A stretch of 64,000 nt of DNA from Pelomonas sp. V22. Its GTDB lineage: Bacteria > Pseudomonadota > Gammaproteobacteria > Burkholderiales > Burkholderiaceae_C. The stretch covers positions 124,001 through 188,000 of the forward strand of contig NZ_JAGIXS010000006.1 of NCBI RefSeq assembly GCF_030014915.1, read 5' to 3'. The position numbers and the translations under genes were made by a program. Positions 29,917 to 40,355 of the stretch are shown piece after piece. Below the pieces are notes generated by a model that saw only the letters and a list, made by a program, of their open reading frames with translations, was not told the origin of the DNA and searched no databases. Every line of letters begins with the position of its first letter. Position 1 is the first letter of the stretch.

Positions 29917-31297
29917 CAGGCCGCGTCCAACCGCTGATGGCGACCTGCTTGCCGCGCGCCACGGCGAGCTCGCCGCTACCAACGGGCTTGGTGATGGTTG
30001 AGCCGCCGCCGATGGTGGCGCCCGCACCGATCTCCACCGGCGCGACCAGCACGCAGTTGGAGCCCACATGCACGTCAGCGCCGATCACCGTGCGGTGCTT
30101 GTTGGCGCCGTCGTAGTTGGCAGTGATGGAGCCGGCGCCGTAGTTGACGCGCTCGCCCACGGTGGCATCGCCCAGGTAGGCCAGGTGGTTGGCCTTGGCA
30201 CCCTTGGCCAGCGTGGAGTTCTTCACCTCGACGAAGTTGCCGATGTGGACTTCGTCACCCAGGTCCGCACCAGGACGCAGGCGGGCGAAGGGGCCGATCA
30301 GCGCACCAGCGCCGACCTTGGCGCCGCCGGCCTTCTCGCCGTCGATGTGGGTGAATTCATGGAGGCGTGCGCCGGCCGCGATGGTGGCGTTGCGGATCAC
30401 GCAGTAGGCGCCGATCTTCACGTTGTCGCCAAGCGTGACCTGCCCTTCGAACACGCAGCCCACGTCGATCTCCACGTCCGAGCCCACGGTGAGCTCGCCG
30501 CGCAGGTCGAAGCGGGCCGGGTCGGCCAGGCGGGTGCCGTGGTTCTCCATCAGACTCTCGGCCTGCTGGCGCTGGAAGCGGCGCTCCAGGTCGGACAGCT
30601 GCAAGGGGCTGTTGACGCCCAGCACCTCGGTCTCGTTCGGCGCGGCAATGCCGGCCACCGGCAGGCCCTCGGCCACGGCCATGGCGACGATGTCGGTGAG
30701 GTAGTACTCGCCCTGGGCGTTGTCGTTCTTGAGCGCTGCGAGCCAGCGTTTCAGCGCGGCGGTGGGCGCGGCCATCATGCCGGTGTAGCCCTCGCGGATC
30801 TGGCGCTGCTCGGGGCTGGCGTCTTTGTGTTCGACGATGGCGCGCACGCCGCCCGTGGCATCGCGGACGATGCGGCCATAGCCGCTCGGATCGGCCAGCT
30901 CGATGGTGAGCAGGGCCAGCTGCTGGCCGCCTTGGCAGGCCTCGACCAGCTTGGCAGCGGTCTCGGTGCGAATGAGGGGCACGTCGCCGTTGAGGATCAG
31001 CGTGACCGGCGCGGCATCATCCAGCGCCGGCACGGCCTGCTGGACCGCATGGCCGGTGCCCAGCTGCGGCATCTGGCGCACAAAGGCCAGGCCTGGCGCG
31101 GCCACGGCCGCTTCAACGGCCTCGGCGCCATGGCCGGTGATCACGATGCGTCGGGCTTCGCCCAGGCCTTCGCTGGTCTGCAGCACATGCTGCAAGAGCG
31201 AACGGCCGGCCAGCTTGTGCAGCACCTTGGGCAGGGCGGACTTCATCCGCGTGCCCTTGCCGGCGGCCATGATGACGATGTTGAGCGAAGACGACAT
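29900..31297 (-). CDS. glmU: Bifunctional UDP-N-acetylglucosamine pyrophosphorylase / glucosamine-1-phosphate N-acetyltransferase GlmU
   Basis: GlmU acetylates glucosamine-1-phosphate and couples it to UTP, giving UDP-GlcNAc for peptidoglycan and LPS. The 465-residue protein has the N-terminal pyrophosphorylase domain ([10 protein letters not shown]) and a C-terminal left-handed beta-helix of hexapeptide repeats (for example [14 protein letters not shown]). Length and domain order are standard. It is the only visible gene of its transcription unit, although a lipoprotein gene lies 56 bases downstream of its divergent start. Confidence 0.97.
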   Translation of the reverse strand: MSSSLNIVIMAAGKGTRMKSALPKVLHKLAGRSLLQHVLQTSEGLGEARRIVITGHGAEAVEAAVAAPGLAFVRQMPQLGTGHAVQQAVPALDDAAPVTLILNGDVPLIRTETAAKLVEACQGGQQLALLTIELADPSGYGRIVRDATGGVRAIVEHKDASPEQRQIREGYTGMMAAPTAALKRWLAALKNDNAQGEYYLTDIVAMAVAEGLPVAGIAAPNETEVLGVNSPLQLSDLERRFQRQQAESLMENHGTRLADPARFDLRGELTVGSDVEIDVGCVFEGQVTLGDNVKIGAYCVIRNATIAAGARLHEFTHIDGEKAGGAKVGAGALIGPFARLRPGADLGDEVHIGNFVEVKNSTLAKGAKANHLAYLGDATVGERVNYGAGSITANYDGANKHRTVIGADVHVGSNCVLVAPVEIGAGATIGGGSTITKPVGSGELAVARGKQVAISGWTRPVKKAK

Positions 31298-31323
31298 GCG
31301 CGGCGATTCCCTAGGCTGGAGGA

Positions 31324-31340
31324 GCCGCGATTATCGCGGC
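31324..31340. repeat. Short perfect hairpin between the lipoprotein stop and the glmU start
   Basis: GCCGCGA-TTA-TCGCGGC forms a 7-bp stem with a 3-base loop. It follows the stop of the DUF4136 lipoprotein gene on the minus strand and precedes glmU on the same strand, so it lies in the glmU leader. No T-run is present, so a terminator role is uncertain. Confidence 0.35.
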
Positions 31341-31353
31341 GCGCATGTGCGAC

Positions 31354-31956
31354 TCAGCGCTGCACAGTCACCGATACCGGGTGCGGCTTGTCCTTGGTCT
31401 GTGGAAAATCACTCAGCGCCGCCTGGAACATCGCACCGAAGATCTTGTCGTCGCCCATGGACAGGCCGTCGCTCTGGGCGCGCGCCTCGTAGACCGGCAG
31501 GCCGCTGGAGCGATCCCGCACCAGCACGGCGACTTCGCGCTCGTAATTGCGCTCGCGCAGTGTGAAGGGGCCGTAAAACATTCGGCTCGGCGGGCCGAAG
31601 CGCCAGCTCGTGCGCCAGTGGCGCCACAGCGGATCATCCCAGGGGGAATACTCGGTCAGCGTGGAGCGGGCGCCGACGGCGACCACGAAGTCGGCCGTCT
31701 TCGCGTCGGCGGCCGGCGTGAACCCGGCTTTTTCCAGGGCGGCGCGGGCGCCGGCCTCGATGGCATCACGCTGCTCGGAGGCCTTCTGCGAAGGCATGCG
31801 TTCGATGGCGTAGCTGCCGGCCTTGCGATCAGCGGGCCATTCGCCATAGGTGGCCACGTCGCTGGTCAGGGTGTACATGCTGCCGCAGCCGACTGCGGCG
31901 AGCACCGTGGCGCCGAGCAGGGCGCTGAGCGCAAGACGTCGATGGAATTTCAACAT
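31354..31956 (-). CDS. DUF4136 domain lipoprotein
   Basis: This 200-residue protein has a lipoprotein signal with the lipobox LAAVGC (Cys24) and a DUF4136 domain (TYGEWPADRKAGSYAIE, later YEREVAVLVRDRSSG and AMFQAALSDFP). Family members are envelope lipoproteins of unknown function. ATG 31956 follows CCGGAGG, so the longer frame to 31998 was rejected. The gene is downstream of glmU in the reverse sense: both lie on the minus strand, with glmU upstream in sequence coordinates but read after its own promoter. Confidence 0.87.
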   Translation of the reverse strand: MLKFHRRLALSALLGATVLAAVGCGSMYTLTSDVATYGEWPADRKAGSYAIERMPSQKASEQRDAIEAGARAALEKAGFTPAADAKTADFVVAVGARSTLTEYSPWDDPLWRHWRTSWRFGPPSRMFYGPFTLRERNYEREVAVLVRDRSSGLPVYEARAQSDGLSMGDDKIFGAMFQAALSDFPQTKDKPHPVSVTVQR

Positions 31957-32025
31957 GGTGGCCTCCGGTGTTCTGGGATGAGGCCATTGTGAACGCATCG
32001 CGCTGCGTTCTTGTTTACCAATGTT

Positions 32026-32973
32026 TCAATCGATGTCGCGTTGCAAGCTGATGATGTTGCTCGCCGGGGCGGTGGTCGCGCAGGTCTCGTCGTCGTCGAA
32101 GGCGATGTCGCCGTCCGGCATGGGCGCGCCGGTGGCCTTGATCGAGGTGAACGGGAACAGGTTGCGGTCCATCATGTGCGAGGTCACGATGTTGCCCATG
32201 GCGGTGAACATGTTCTCGATGCGGCCCGGGAAGCGCTTGTCCCAGTCGTTCAGCATGGCCTTGACCTGTACGCGCTGCAGGTTCTCCTGGCTGCCGCAGA
32301 GGTTGCACGGAATGATGGGGAACTCGCGGTGCTGTGCCCAGCGCACCAGGTCGGGTTCGCGCACATAGGCCAGCGGGCGGATCACCACGTTCTTGCCATC
32401 GTCGCTGACCAGCTTCGGCGGCATGCCCTTCATGCGGCTGCCGAAGAACATGTTCAGCATCAGCGTGGTGACGATGTCGTCGCGGTGGTGGCCGAGGGCG
32501 ATCTTGGTTGCGCCGAGTTCACCGGCCACGCGGTAGAGGATGCCGCGACGCAGGCGCGAGCACAGGCTGCAGGTCGTCTTGCCCTCGGGAATCAGCTGCT
32601 TGACGATGCTGTAGGTGTCCTGGTTCTCGATGTGGAAGTCCACGCCACGCGACTTCAGGTAAGCCGGCAGCACTTCCTCGGGGAAGCCGGGCTGCTTCTG
32701 ATCGAGATTGACCGCCACGATGCTGAACTTGATCGGCGCCCGCTGCTGCAGGTTGATCAGGATGTCCAGCATCGTGTAGCTGTCCTTGCCACCCGAGAGG
32801 CAGACCATGACCTTGTCGCCGTCTTCGATCATGTTGAAGTCGGTGATGGCCTGGCCGACCTGGCGGTGCAGGCGCTTGGACAGCTTGTTGATCTCGTGCG
32901 CAGCCTTCTTTTCGGCGGCCTTCGCCTCGGCCTCGGCCGCGTCGATGGGATTGAGGAGTTCGGTCGTCGTCAT
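32026..32973 (-). CDS. ttcA: tRNA 2-thiocytidine(32) synthetase TtcA
   Basis: TtcA thiolates cytidine 32 of certain tRNAs with ATP and a 4Fe-4S cluster. The 315-residue protein has the PP-loop SGGKDS (residues 60-65) and the two cluster cysteine pairs CSLC (135, 138) and CNLC (223, 226). ATG 32973 is taken as the start. A GTG at 32994 overlaps the upstream FolB-fusion gene and is less likely. The two genes are adjacent and co-directional. Confidence 0.95.
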   Translation of the reverse strand: MTTTELLNPIDAAEAEAKAAEKKAAHEINKLSKRLHRQVGQAITDFNMIEDGDKVMVCLSGGKDSYTMLDILINLQQRAPIKFSIVAVNLDQKQPGFPEEVLPAYLKSRGVDFHIENQDTYSIVKQLIPEGKTTCSLCSRLRRGILYRVAGELGATKIALGHHRDDIVTTLMLNMFFGSRMKGMPPKLVSDDGKNVVIRPLAYVREPDLVRWAQHREFPIIPCNLCGSQENLQRVQVKAMLNDWDKRFPGRIENMFTAMGNIVTSHMMDRNLFPFTSIKATGAPMPDGDIAFDDDETCATTAPASNIISLQRDID

Positions 32974-32980
32974 AGCTTGT

Positions 32981-34324
32981 TCACCACTGGCCACATTCGG
33001 CCGAAATTGCGACTTGGCAGTCAGGGAAGATTTCCAGCTTGCTCACCTTGATGCGCACGCCCACCACGCCGTGCAGCTTCATCAGCCGCGTGCAGAGCTT
33101 GCCGAGCAGGGCCTCGAGCAGGTCGGTGTGCTCGGCCGTGCACTCGTCGATGATGATCTGGCGGATGCGGCGGTAGTCCAGCACATGGCCGATGTCGGCA
33201 TCGCGCGAGACGATGGTCTGGGCCCCGAGATTGACCTCGGCATCAACGAGGATGGGCTGCGGGCCCTCGCGTTCGAAATCGAGCACGCCGAGGTTGGCGC
33301 CGAAGCGCAGGCCGCTGATGTGGATCACCTGGCGGTTGTTGCGGCGCAAGGCCAGCGGCGGCTGGCTCTCGGCCAGCGGGCGCAGGAAGTTCTCGACCTG
33401 CTTGGCCGCGACCACGCCATCGCCCAGCGCGGTCTGCACGCTCGGATGCTGACGGCCACTGGCATCGCCAGCCACGAAGAGGCCGAGAGCCGCAAAGCGC
33501 GGCTCATCGCGGAAGGGGTGGGAGGGCGCGGTGACGCCGGCACGCTGCAAGGCGTCCGATACCAGCAGCCAGGCGCTGGCCTCGGGCTCGTAGCCCAGCA
33601 GCACGGCCACGTGGTCGAAGTGCTCGTCGCCGAATTGCTTGGAGCGCACCAGCAGTTGCTCGCCCTCGATCTGCACCGTGGCCGGCATGGCGCAGGCCGG
33701 GCGGCGGACGATGGTCTCGGCAGCATCGAGCTGCTGGATCAGATGGGTTTGCGCCCGCCAGTCGCTGCGCGACCAGATCGTCACCTGGTGACCGCGCGCG
33801 GCCAGGTACAGCGCGTTCTCGACCGCGTTGTCGCCACCGCCCAGCAGCAGGGTGTGGCCAGGCTTCAGGCTTTCGCGGCGCTCGGTCAGCTCCAGTGAAT
33901 CCAGCACGTTGGTGCTGCGCGGCCGCTGCGGATAGAGCGGTTCGGGTCGGCGCGGCTGCAGGCCGGTGGCCAGCAAGAGGCTGCGGGCGCGTATCGATTC
34001 ACCGCCATGTAGGTAAAGCGTCCAGCCCTCGCTGGCATGCCAGTCCAGGTGATCCAGCCGGGTGTTCAGCTCGGTGTGGATCTGGGCCAGCTTGTCCACG
34101 TGCGCGGCATAGCGCTCGCCCAGGGCTGCCAGCGTCTCGCCCGGGTGGCCGAGCAGCCAGTCCTGCGGATAGCGCAGGCTGGAGAGGCTGCCGCAGAGCT
34201 GCGGGCCGCGCTCCAGCAGGGCCGTGGACAGACCCAGCTGCGCCAGCCAGGCGGCCGCGCTGCAGCCGGCCGGACCGCCGCCCAGGACGGCGCAATCAAC
34301 GGAGGAGGGCAGGGTGTCGGACAT
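32981..34324 (-). CDS. Fusion of an FAD/NAD(P)-binding reductase with dihydroneopterin aldolase FolB
   Basis: The 447-residue protein has two parts. Residues about 8-320 form a thioredoxin-reductase-like flavoprotein with an FAD loop (GGGPAG, 15-20) and a second nucleotide loop ([11 protein letters not shown]), but without the CxxC disulfide of TrxB. Residues about 330-447 form a FolB domain with candidate catalytic residues Glu351, Tyr384 and a lysine at 426 or 429. FolB makes 6-hydroxymethyl-dihydropterin in folate synthesis. One stop codon closes both parts, so this is one chain. The FolB part lies next to ttcA, where related bacteria often have a separate folB. The role of the reductase half is unknown. 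Confidence 0.88.
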   Translation of the reverse strand: MSDTLPSSVDCAVLGGGPAGCSAAAWLAQLGLSTALLERGPQLCGSLSSLRYPQDWLLGHPGETLAALGERYAAHVDKLAQIHTELNTRLDHLDWHASEGWTLYLHGGESIRARSLLLATGLQPRRPEPLYPQRPRSTNVLDSLELTERRESLKPGHTLLLGGGDNAVENALYLAARGHQVTIWSRSDWRAQTHLIQQLDAAETIVRRPACAMPATVQIEGEQLLVRSKQFGDEHFDHVAVLLGYEPEASAWLLVSDALQRAGVTAPSHPFRDEPRFAALGLFVAGDASGRQHPSVQTALGDGVVAAKQVENFLRPLAESQPPLALRRNNRQVIHISGLRFGANLGVLDFEREGPQPILVDAEVNLGAQTIVSRDADIGHVLDYRRIRQIIIDECTAEHTDLLEALLGKLCTRLMKLHGVVGVRIKVSKLEIFPDCQVAISAECGQW

Positions 34325-34427
34325 GGGCGTGGTGGGGCCTCGTGGGTGGGCTGCGGGGCTGGGTTTTCCGGAGAAACCCCGAATTATCCCAGGCCAGCGG
34401 CAAAGGCGCCCGGCCGCCCCCCGCGCT

Positions 34428-35045
34428 TCAGCGGGGCGGAGCCCGCCAGCGGCGCCACAGCCGCCAGCCCAGCAGCAGGGCCAGCACGGCACCATAGATC
34501 GCCGGTTCGCCGAACAGCTGCTTGCCGGCACGCATCCAGATGAAGTGGCCGAGGGCGATCAGCGAGATCGCGTAGACCCCCTTGTGCAAGGCCTGCCAGC
34601 GCTTCGCGCCCAGGGCCTTGATGGCGCGGTTGAAGCTGGTGGCCGCCAGCGGCAGCAGCAGCAGCCAGGCGCTGAAACCCATCAGGATGAAGGGGCGCTT
34701 GGCGATGTCCTTGAGGATGTCGCCCGGCTCCAGCCCCATGTCCAGCCAGGCGTAGCAGAGCAGGTGGATGCAGGCGTAGCAGAACGTCGTCACGCCGATC
34801 ATGCGGCGGAAGCGCGCGAGCGCCGGCTGCTTGATGAGCTCGCGCAGCGGCGTGATCGCGAGCGTCAGCCACAGCATGCGCATTGTCCAGTCGCCGGTGC
34901 CGCGTATCAGGGCCTCGGCCGGATTGGCTCCGAGGCCGTCGTTGAAAGCGCCCCAGCTGAGGCGGGCCAACGGCAGCAGCAGAACGAGGAGCAGCAGCGG
35001 CTTGGCTGCAGGATGCAGCCAGAGAGATCGACGCGGTGCCGTCAT
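34428..35045 (-). CDS. msrQ: Haem-binding membrane subunit MsrQ
   Basis: MsrQ passes electrons from the quinone pool to MsrP for repair of oxidised methionines in periplasmic proteins. The 205-residue protein has about five to six membrane helices and the conserved histidines of the ferric-reductase-like fold (for example CYACIHLLCYAWLD and ALHKGVYAISLIALGHF). The ATG overlaps the msrP stop by one base (TGATG), so the pair is translationally coupled. Confidence 0.94.
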   Translation of the reverse strand: MTAPRRSLWLHPAAKPLLLLVLLLPLARLSWGAFNDGLGANPAEALIRGTGDWTMRMLWLTLAITPLRELIKQPALARFRRMIGVTTFCYACIHLLCYAWLDMGLEPGDILKDIAKRPFILMGFSAWLLLLPLAATSFNRAIKALGAKRWQALHKGVYAISLIALGHFIWMRAGKQLFGEPAIYGAVLALLLGWRLWRRWRAPPR

Positions 35046-36001
35046 CAGTAGTTCTTGCGCAGGTCCATGCCCGCGTAGAGCTGCCCGACCTGGGCTTCGT
35101 AGCCATTGAACATCAGCGTCGGCCGCTTCTTGGCAAAAAGGCCGTCCTCGCCGATGCGTCGCTCGCTCGCCTGGCTCCAGCGCGGATGGTCGACCTGCGG
35201 GTTCACGTTGGAATAGAAGCCGTACTCCCGCTGCGCCGCCTTGGTCCAGCTGCTGTTGGGCTGCTTCTCCACCAGGCGGATCTTGACGATGGACTTGGCC
35301 GACTTGAAGCCGTACTTCCAGGGCACGACGAGGCGCAGCGGCGCGCCGTTCTGCTTGGGCAGGACCTCGCCGTACATGCCGAAGGCGAGCAGGGTGAGCG
35401 GATGCAGGGCCTCGTCCATGCGCAGGCCTTCCACATAGGGCCAGTCCAGCGCGCCATTGCTGAGCTCGGGCATTTGCGCCTTGTCGGCCAGGGTCGTGAA
35501 CTCGACGAACTTGGCGCGGGAATTGGGCTCGACCTTCTTGATCAACTCGGCCAGCGAATAGCCAATCCAGGGAATCACCATGGACCAGCCCTCGACGCAG
35601 CGCAGCCGGTAGAGCCGCTCTTCCATGGGGCTGAGCTTGAGCAGGGCCTCGAGGTCGAAGCGGCCGGGCTTGGCGCATTCGCCTTCGACGACCACGCTCC
35701 AGGGCGAGGTCTTCAGCGTGTGGGCGTTGCGCGCGGGCTCGGACTTGTCGGTGCCGAACTCGTAGAAGTTGTTGTAGCGCGTTGCGTCTTCATAGCGCGT
35801 GGGCTTGTCCATCACCAGGGCGCCGGCCAGGCTGCTCTTGGTGGCGGCGAGCTTGGCGCCTTGACCTTGAGCCTGGGCCAGATTCGGCAGCAGGCTGGCA
35901 GCGCCCAGGGCGAGCAGCTCGCGCCGGCTCGCATACAGCGAGCGCGGCGTGACTTCGGATTCAAGCTGGCGGCCGTGGCCGCGGTCGGGATGGAAATGCA
36001 T
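35045..36001 (-). CDS. msrP: Periplasmic methionine sulfoxide reductase catalytic subunit MsrP
   Basis: This 318-residue molybdopterin enzyme reduces methionine sulfoxide in the periplasm. It has a twin-arginine signal (Arg26-Arg27 in SRRELLALG) ending in AQA. The molybdenum-ligating cysteine is Cys135 in LRCVEGWSM, and the [16 protein letters not shown] block is typical. It is co-transcribed with msrQ. The upstream ccsB gene ends 89 bases earlier on the same strand. Confidence 0.95.
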   Translation of the reverse strand: MHFHPDRGHGRQLESEVTPRSLYASRRELLALGAASLLPNLAQAQGQGAKLAATKSSLAGALVMDKPTRYEDATRYNNFYEFGTDKSEPARNAHTLKTSPWSVVVEGECAKPGRFDLEALLKLSPMEERLYRLRCVEGWSMVIPWIGYSLAELIKKVEPNSRAKFVEFTTLADKAQMPELSNGALDWPYVEGLRMDEALHPLTLLAFGMYGEVLPKQNGAPLRLVVPWKYGFKSAKSIVKIRLVEKQPNSSWTKAAQREYGFYSNVNPQVDHPRWSQASERRIGEDGLFAKKRPTLMFNGYEAQVGQLYAGMDLRKNY

Positions 36002-36090
36002 GGCGGTGCTGCTCGCTTTGCGTTGAGGATCTGACCCGTCTGTCGGGCCAGCGCCGCAAAGCTTACTGCCGGGCTGCAATCCCTGTGTTT

Positions 36091-37437
36091 CTACAGGGTT
36101 CCGTAGCTGTGCAAGCCCGAGAGGAACATGTTGACGCCGAGGAAGGCGAAGGTCGTCACCAGCAGGCCCAAGAGCGCCCACCAGGCCGACATCGCGCCGC
36201 GCAGGCCCTTCATCAGGCGCATGTGCAGCCAGGCCGCGTAGTTCAGCCAGACGATCAGCGCCCAGGTTTCCTTCGGGTCCCAGCTCCAGTAGCCGCCCCA
36301 GGCTTCGGCGGCCCAGAAAGCGCCGAGGATGGTGGCGATGGTGAAGAAGGCGAAGCCGAGGGCGATGGCCTTGTACATCAGGTCGTCGATCACCGCGAGC
36401 GAGGGCAGGCGGGCCGACAGCGGCTTGCGCAGCGCGACGCAGAGAGCGAGGAATACCGCCACCGCGCCCATCTTGCGGGCCCAGCCATCCAGGCCGGCGA
36501 CCGTCTCGGCCGGCAGCTGCGCGCCGAAGCGCACCGCCAGGATCAGGGCCACCAGACCCACGGGCACGCCGACCAGGCCGGTCAGCAGCGCCTGCTTGCT
36601 GGCGGTCTTGAGCAGATAGGCCAGGGCCACCATGGCCGACAGCGCGAAGGTGCCGTAGCCGACGAAGTTGGCCGGCACATGGATCTTCATCCACCAGCTC
36701 TGCAGGGCCGGCACCAGCGGCTGGATCTCATGGGCGCCGCGCTCCACCGTGTACCAGAGCAGGAAGCCGACCGCGCCGGCCACCACCAGCATCACATAGG
36801 CGCCCAGCGCGCGGGTCTTGAAGCGTTCTTCGTAGTACAGGTAGATCAGCGTCGTGAGCCAGGTGAACAGCACGAACACTTCGTACAGGTTGCTGACCGG
36901 GATGTGGCCGATGTCGGGCGCGATCTGGTGGCTCTCGAACCAGCGCACCATGGTGCCGACCAGGGCCATGAAGACGGCGCCCCAGGCCAGCTTGGATCCG
37001 AGCACCTCGGCCGTGCTGCGCTCACTCTTGGTGAAGAAGCCCACCCAGTAGGCGGCCATGCTCATGAAGACCAAGAGGCTCATCCACAGGATGGCGCTCT
37101 GGCTGGACAGCATGTACTTCAGGAAGAAGACCTTGTCGGCCGCCGCCAGGTCGGCGCCGAAACCGTCGAGCTGGCGCAGATAGAGGTTGATCGCGAGCAG
37201 GCTGGCGGCGCCCACCAGCAGGGTCAGGAGGCGCACAGGCCGCCAGAACCAGCCCAGGGCGATCAGCGCTGGCATGGCGAAGCCGAGGATGCCCTTCTCA
37301 TAGACGTCCATGGCGGCGCCATAGCGCGAGAAGGCATAGCCGCCGCCCAGCAGCACGAGCAGGGCGAAGGCCCAGTCGGCCGTGCTGCGCGCCGTCCAGT
37401 GGCTGCGCCGGCCCAGGGTCATCGTGGTGGTGTTCAT
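36091..37437 (-). CDS. ccsB: System II cytochrome c biogenesis protein CcsB (CcsA-type haem handler)
   Basis: With ResB this protein carries haem across the membrane and attaches it to CxxCH motifs of apocytochromes c. The 448-residue polytopic protein contains the tryptophan-rich haem motif [18 protein letters not shown] and flanking conserved histidines ([28 protein letters not shown]). The ATG overlaps the resB stop by 4 bases (ATGA). The name follows common annotation of the C-type component. Confidence 0.94.
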   Translation of the reverse strand: MNTTTMTLGRRSHWTARSTADWAFALLVLLGGGYAFSRYGAAMDVYEKGILGFAMPALIALGWFWRPVRLLTLLVGAASLLAINLYLRQLDGFGADLAAADKVFFLKYMLSSQSAILWMSLLVFMSMAAYWVGFFTKSERSTAEVLGSKLAWGAVFMALVGTMVRWFESHQIAPDIGHIPVSNLYEVFVLFTWLTTLIYLYYEERFKTRALGAYVMLVVAGAVGFLLWYTVERGAHEIQPLVPALQSWWMKIHVPANFVGYGTFALSAMVALAYLLKTASKQALLTGLVGVPVGLVALILAVRFGAQLPAETVAGLDGWARKMGAVAVFLALCVALRKPLSARLPSLAVIDDLMYKAIALGFAFFTIATILGAFWAAEAWGGYWSWDPKETWALIVWLNYAAWLHMRLMKGLRGAMSAWWALLGLLVTTFAFLGVNMFLSGLHSYGTL

Positions 37438-39575
37438 GTGGGCTTCACTTCCTCGGATTGATTCAACAGCACCTGGCTGAGGCGCGTGAACTCGGTGTCG
37501 GTGTCCAGGGTCTGGCGCGTGCTGGAGAGGGCCATGCGCACGCGGGTCTGGCCGGGCGCCATGGGTTCCAGCCAGATCCACATCCGGCGTTCGCGCACAT
37601 AGAGCATGGCGAAGACGCCGACGATCAGCAAGACCGCCCCCAGATAGACCAGCTTCTGGCCAGGGGCTCGCGCCACCTGGAACACGCTGGCCTGGACCTG
37701 CTTGAACTCGTCCAGCTGCAGCAGCACCGGCGCCGGGTAGACCATGCTGTCGGACAGCGAGAGCACAGACTGGGTCATGAAGGCTTGGATGGCGGCGTCA
37801 CCATTCGGTGCCGGCTTTCCAGCGCGCTCCTGGTTGATCTTGTGCAACTCGTACAGGCTGCCGTTGAGGATGCGCAGCAGCACCTCGGAGAAGCCGGCAC
37901 GCTGGGCCTCGGGCACCTCGCCCTCGACCAGGGCCGACAGCGCCGGCAGGCCGCCCCAGGCCTCAGAAGGCGGCGGCGAGCCCGGCTTGATGCCTTCGAC
38001 ACCGGCGAACAGGTTCAGCGCGCGCAGGGCCATGGCTTGCAGCTGCGGGCGCATCGTCGCCTTGTCGGCCGGCATGGCGGCCTCGGCGTAGCGGCGGGCG
38101 GCCAGCTCACGCCGGGCCGGGTCGGCCAGGGCCTGACGCAGGCGGTGCCAGCCATCGATGCTGCCCTCGGCATCGACCGGAATGCGCAGGTAGCGGAAGG
38201 GTTCGGCCGGCGTGTCGCGCACGCCGGCGAGGAAGACGCGCTGGCCGTCCAGGTCCACCGGCACCATGTAGTTGTTGAACTCGCGCGCCTGGCCGGCGGC
38301 GTCGCGCAGCTTGTAGCTGACCGAGGGGCCCACGTTGCGCAGGCTCTTGTCGCCCGGGGCCTTGGCGCTGCTGCCCAGGTGCTTGCTGAGGCTCTCGGCC
38401 AGGTCGACCTTGCGCACGTCGGTGCCGCTCGCGGCGCCGCCGCTCATGTTCTCGACATTGATCACCCGCAATCCGGTGAACTCCAGGTTCAGCTTGTCCT
38501 GGCCATTGCTCAGCGTCGTGCCGCTGCCGACCATGCCTTCCAGCATGAAGGGCTGGGCCGTGCTGCTCAGAGGCAGGGCGCGCAGCTTGAGCGTGGAGCC
38601 GCCGTCGTCGAAGCTGCTCTGGTAGAGGGCCACGCCGTCGTGAATGACCGGCTCGTTGACCTTGACCGTGGCCTCGCGCGTGACGCCGGTGGCGTGGTCG
38701 CGGATCAGGATCTCGCTGGCGAACAGCTTGGGCGCGCCGGTCTCGTAGAACTCGACGATGAACTTCTTCAGCTCCACGTCGAAGGGCAGTTCCTGCAGCA
38801 CCACGCCGTCGGTCATCGACAGGATGGCGGTGGCCGCACGCCCGCCCTCGGGCACCAGCAGATTGCCTCGGTAGCTCGGGCTGCTGGCCGGCAGTCGGTG
38901 TTCGGCCTTGACTTCGCTGACCAGGCCGCCGCCGCTGTAAATCGTCTTGCCCTGGGCCCACATCAGACCGCGCACGAGCAGGTCGCCGTCGAGCAGGCCG
39001 CCGAGGCAGATCAGGATGATCGAGGAATGTGCGGCGAGATAGCCGATCTTGTTGGCCGCGCCCTTGCGGGCCGCCACCATGGTGCCGCGGTCGCGCACCT
39101 GGGCCTTGGCCTTCCAGCCCTCAGCGCCGAGCAGGTCGGACACCTTCTGCAGCGCGGCCTCGGCCGGCAGGGCCAGCTCGCCGAGCGCCCTGTGGTGGAA
39201 GGCCTGCAGCGACTGCTCGCGGATGCCTTCCTTGTAGCTCTTCAGGTCCGCAATGATCTTCGGCGTATTGCGGGCGATGCACAGGCTGGTCGAGACGACC
39301 AGGAAGATCAGCATCAAGAGGAACCACCAGGCGCTGTAGATGGTGTACAGGTCGATGCGGCCGAGCAGCTCGGACCAGAACGGCCCGAACTGGTTCACGT
39401 AGTTGTTCAGCGGCTCGCGTTGCTTGACCACGGTGCCGACGACCGCCGCGATGCAGATCGCCACGAACAGCGCGATGGCAAAGCGCATCGAGGACAGCAG
39501 CTCAATCAGGTCGGGCAGGACGCGCGAGCGCTGGCTGGGAGCGGCAGGAGGCAGGGTGGTTTCAGCGGAGGACAT
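37434..39575 (-). CDS. resB: System II cytochrome c biogenesis protein ResB
   Basis: ResB is the second half of the system II haem lyase and helps hold the apocytochrome on the periplasmic side. The 713-residue protein has N-terminal membrane helices (about 30-55 and 75-105), a third at about 175-195, a large periplasmic domain and a last helix near residue 650. ATG 39575 is followed by the typical LIELLSSMRFAIALFVAICIAAVVGTVVKQ segment. It lies downstream of cytochrome c4 but is separated from it by a terminator. Confidence 0.94.
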   Translation of the reverse strand: MSSAETTLPPAAPSQRSRVLPDLIELLSSMRFAIALFVAICIAAVVGTVVKQREPLNNYVNQFGPFWSELLGRIDLYTIYSAWWFLLMLIFLVVSTSLCIARNTPKIIADLKSYKEGIREQSLQAFHHRALGELALPAEAALQKVSDLLGAEGWKAKAQVRDRGTMVAARKGAANKIGYLAAHSSIILICLGGLLDGDLLVRGLMWAQGKTIYSGGGLVSEVKAEHRLPASSPSYRGNLLVPEGGRAATAILSMTDGVVLQELPFDVELKKFIVEFYETGAPKLFASEILIRDHATGVTREATVKVNEPVIHDGVALYQSSFDDGGSTLKLRALPLSSTAQPFMLEGMVGSGTTLSNGQDKLNLEFTGLRVINVENMSGGAASGTDVRKVDLAESLSKHLGSSAKAPGDKSLRNVGPSVSYKLRDAAGQAREFNNYMVPVDLDGQRVFLAGVRDTPAEPFRYLRIPVDAEGSIDGWHRLRQALADPARRELAARRYAEAAMPADKATMRPQLQAMALRALNLFAGVEGIKPGSPPPSEAWGGLPALSALVEGEVPEAQRAGFSEVLLRILNGSLYELHKINQERAGKPAPNGDAAIQAFMTQSVLSLSDSMVYPAPVLLQLDEFKQVQASVFQVARAPGQKLVYLGAVLLIVGVFAMLYVRERRMWIWLEPMAPGQTRVRMALSSTRQTLDTDTEFTRLSQVLLNQSEEVKPT

Positions 39576-39615
39576 CGCGGAATTGTCGTGGCGGCGTGAG
39601 CACAGGCCTTTGAGC

Positions 39616-39650
39616 CAAGAAAAAGGCCGGTGACATGCACCGGCCTTTGA
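39616..39650 (-). terminator. Rho-independent terminator after cytochrome c4
   Basis: AAAGGCCGGTG and CACCGGCCTTT form a perfect 11-bp stem with a 5-base loop. On the minus strand the stem is followed by a T-rich run (TTTTTCTT). It sits 24 bases past the cytochrome c4 stop and before resB. Confidence 0.88.
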
Positions 39651-39672
39651 CGCGGGGGCTGCCCGTGATCGC

Positions 39673-40290
39673 TCAGCGCAGGCCGGCGATGTAGTCGGAC
39701 ACCGCCTTGATCTCGCGATCATTCATCTTGGCGGCCACGCCCGTCATCTGGGCGCTGTTCTGGCGGGTGCCGGCGCGGAAGGCGTTCAGCTGGGCCTCGG
39801 TGTAGTCGCTGTGCTGGCCCGAGAGGCGCGGGTACTGGGCGGGGATGCCGGCACCACTGGGGCTGTGGCAGCCGGCGCAGGCCGGGATGTTGCGGTCGGC
39901 AATGCCGCCACGGTAGATCTTTTCACCCAGGGCCACCAGGGCCTTGTCCTTGGCGAAGCCCGGCTTGGCCTGCTTGGAGGCGTAGAACGCGGCGACGTTC
40001 TTCATGTCTTCCGGGCTCAGCGGGGCGGCCATGCCGCTCATGATGGGGTTGGCGCGCTTGCCTTCCTTGAACTCGGTCAGCTGCTTGGCCAGGTATTCGG
40101 CGTGCTGGCCTTGCAGGATGGGGTTGGCGGGGCTGCCGCGCGAACCATCCGCCGTGTGGCAGGCAGCACACACTTGCGTGGACAGGGCTTGGCCCTTGGC
40201 CAGGTCGGGCTTGGCGGGGGCCTTGGTCTCCGACGCATGGGCTGCGGCGGCCAGAAACAGACCCGTCAACAGGAGAGCGGCATTCTTCAT
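39673..40290 (-). CDS. Dihaem cytochrome c4
   Basis: A 205-residue periplasmic electron carrier with a signal peptide (about 1-19) and two class I cytochrome c domains. The haem sites are Cys41/Cys44/His45 (CAACH) and Cys138/Cys141/His142 (CAGCH). It would carry electrons from the bc1 complex to terminal oxidases. It is next to the resB-ccsB genes needed to mature it, and it diverges from engB. Confidence 0.94.
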   Translation of the reverse strand: MKNAALLLTGLFLAAAAHASETKAPAKPDLAKGQALSTQVCAACHTADGSRGSPANPILQGQHAEYLAKQLTEFKEGKRANPIMSGMAAPLSPEDMKNVAAFYASKQAKPGFAKDKALVALGEKIYRGGIADRNIPACAGCHSPSGAGIPAQYPRLSGQHSDYTEAQLNAFRAGTRQNSAQMTGVAAKMNDREIKAVSDYIAGLR

Positions 40291-40355
40291 GGGTATGGGT
40301 TCTCTAAGCGCAAGCGGCGGATTTTACAATGTCTATTCACCAGCCCAGGATCTTC

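Noticed and set aside
37458-39599. A 713-codon plus-strand frame opposite resB
   Set aside because: It is almost exactly coextensive with resB and has no family match by eye.
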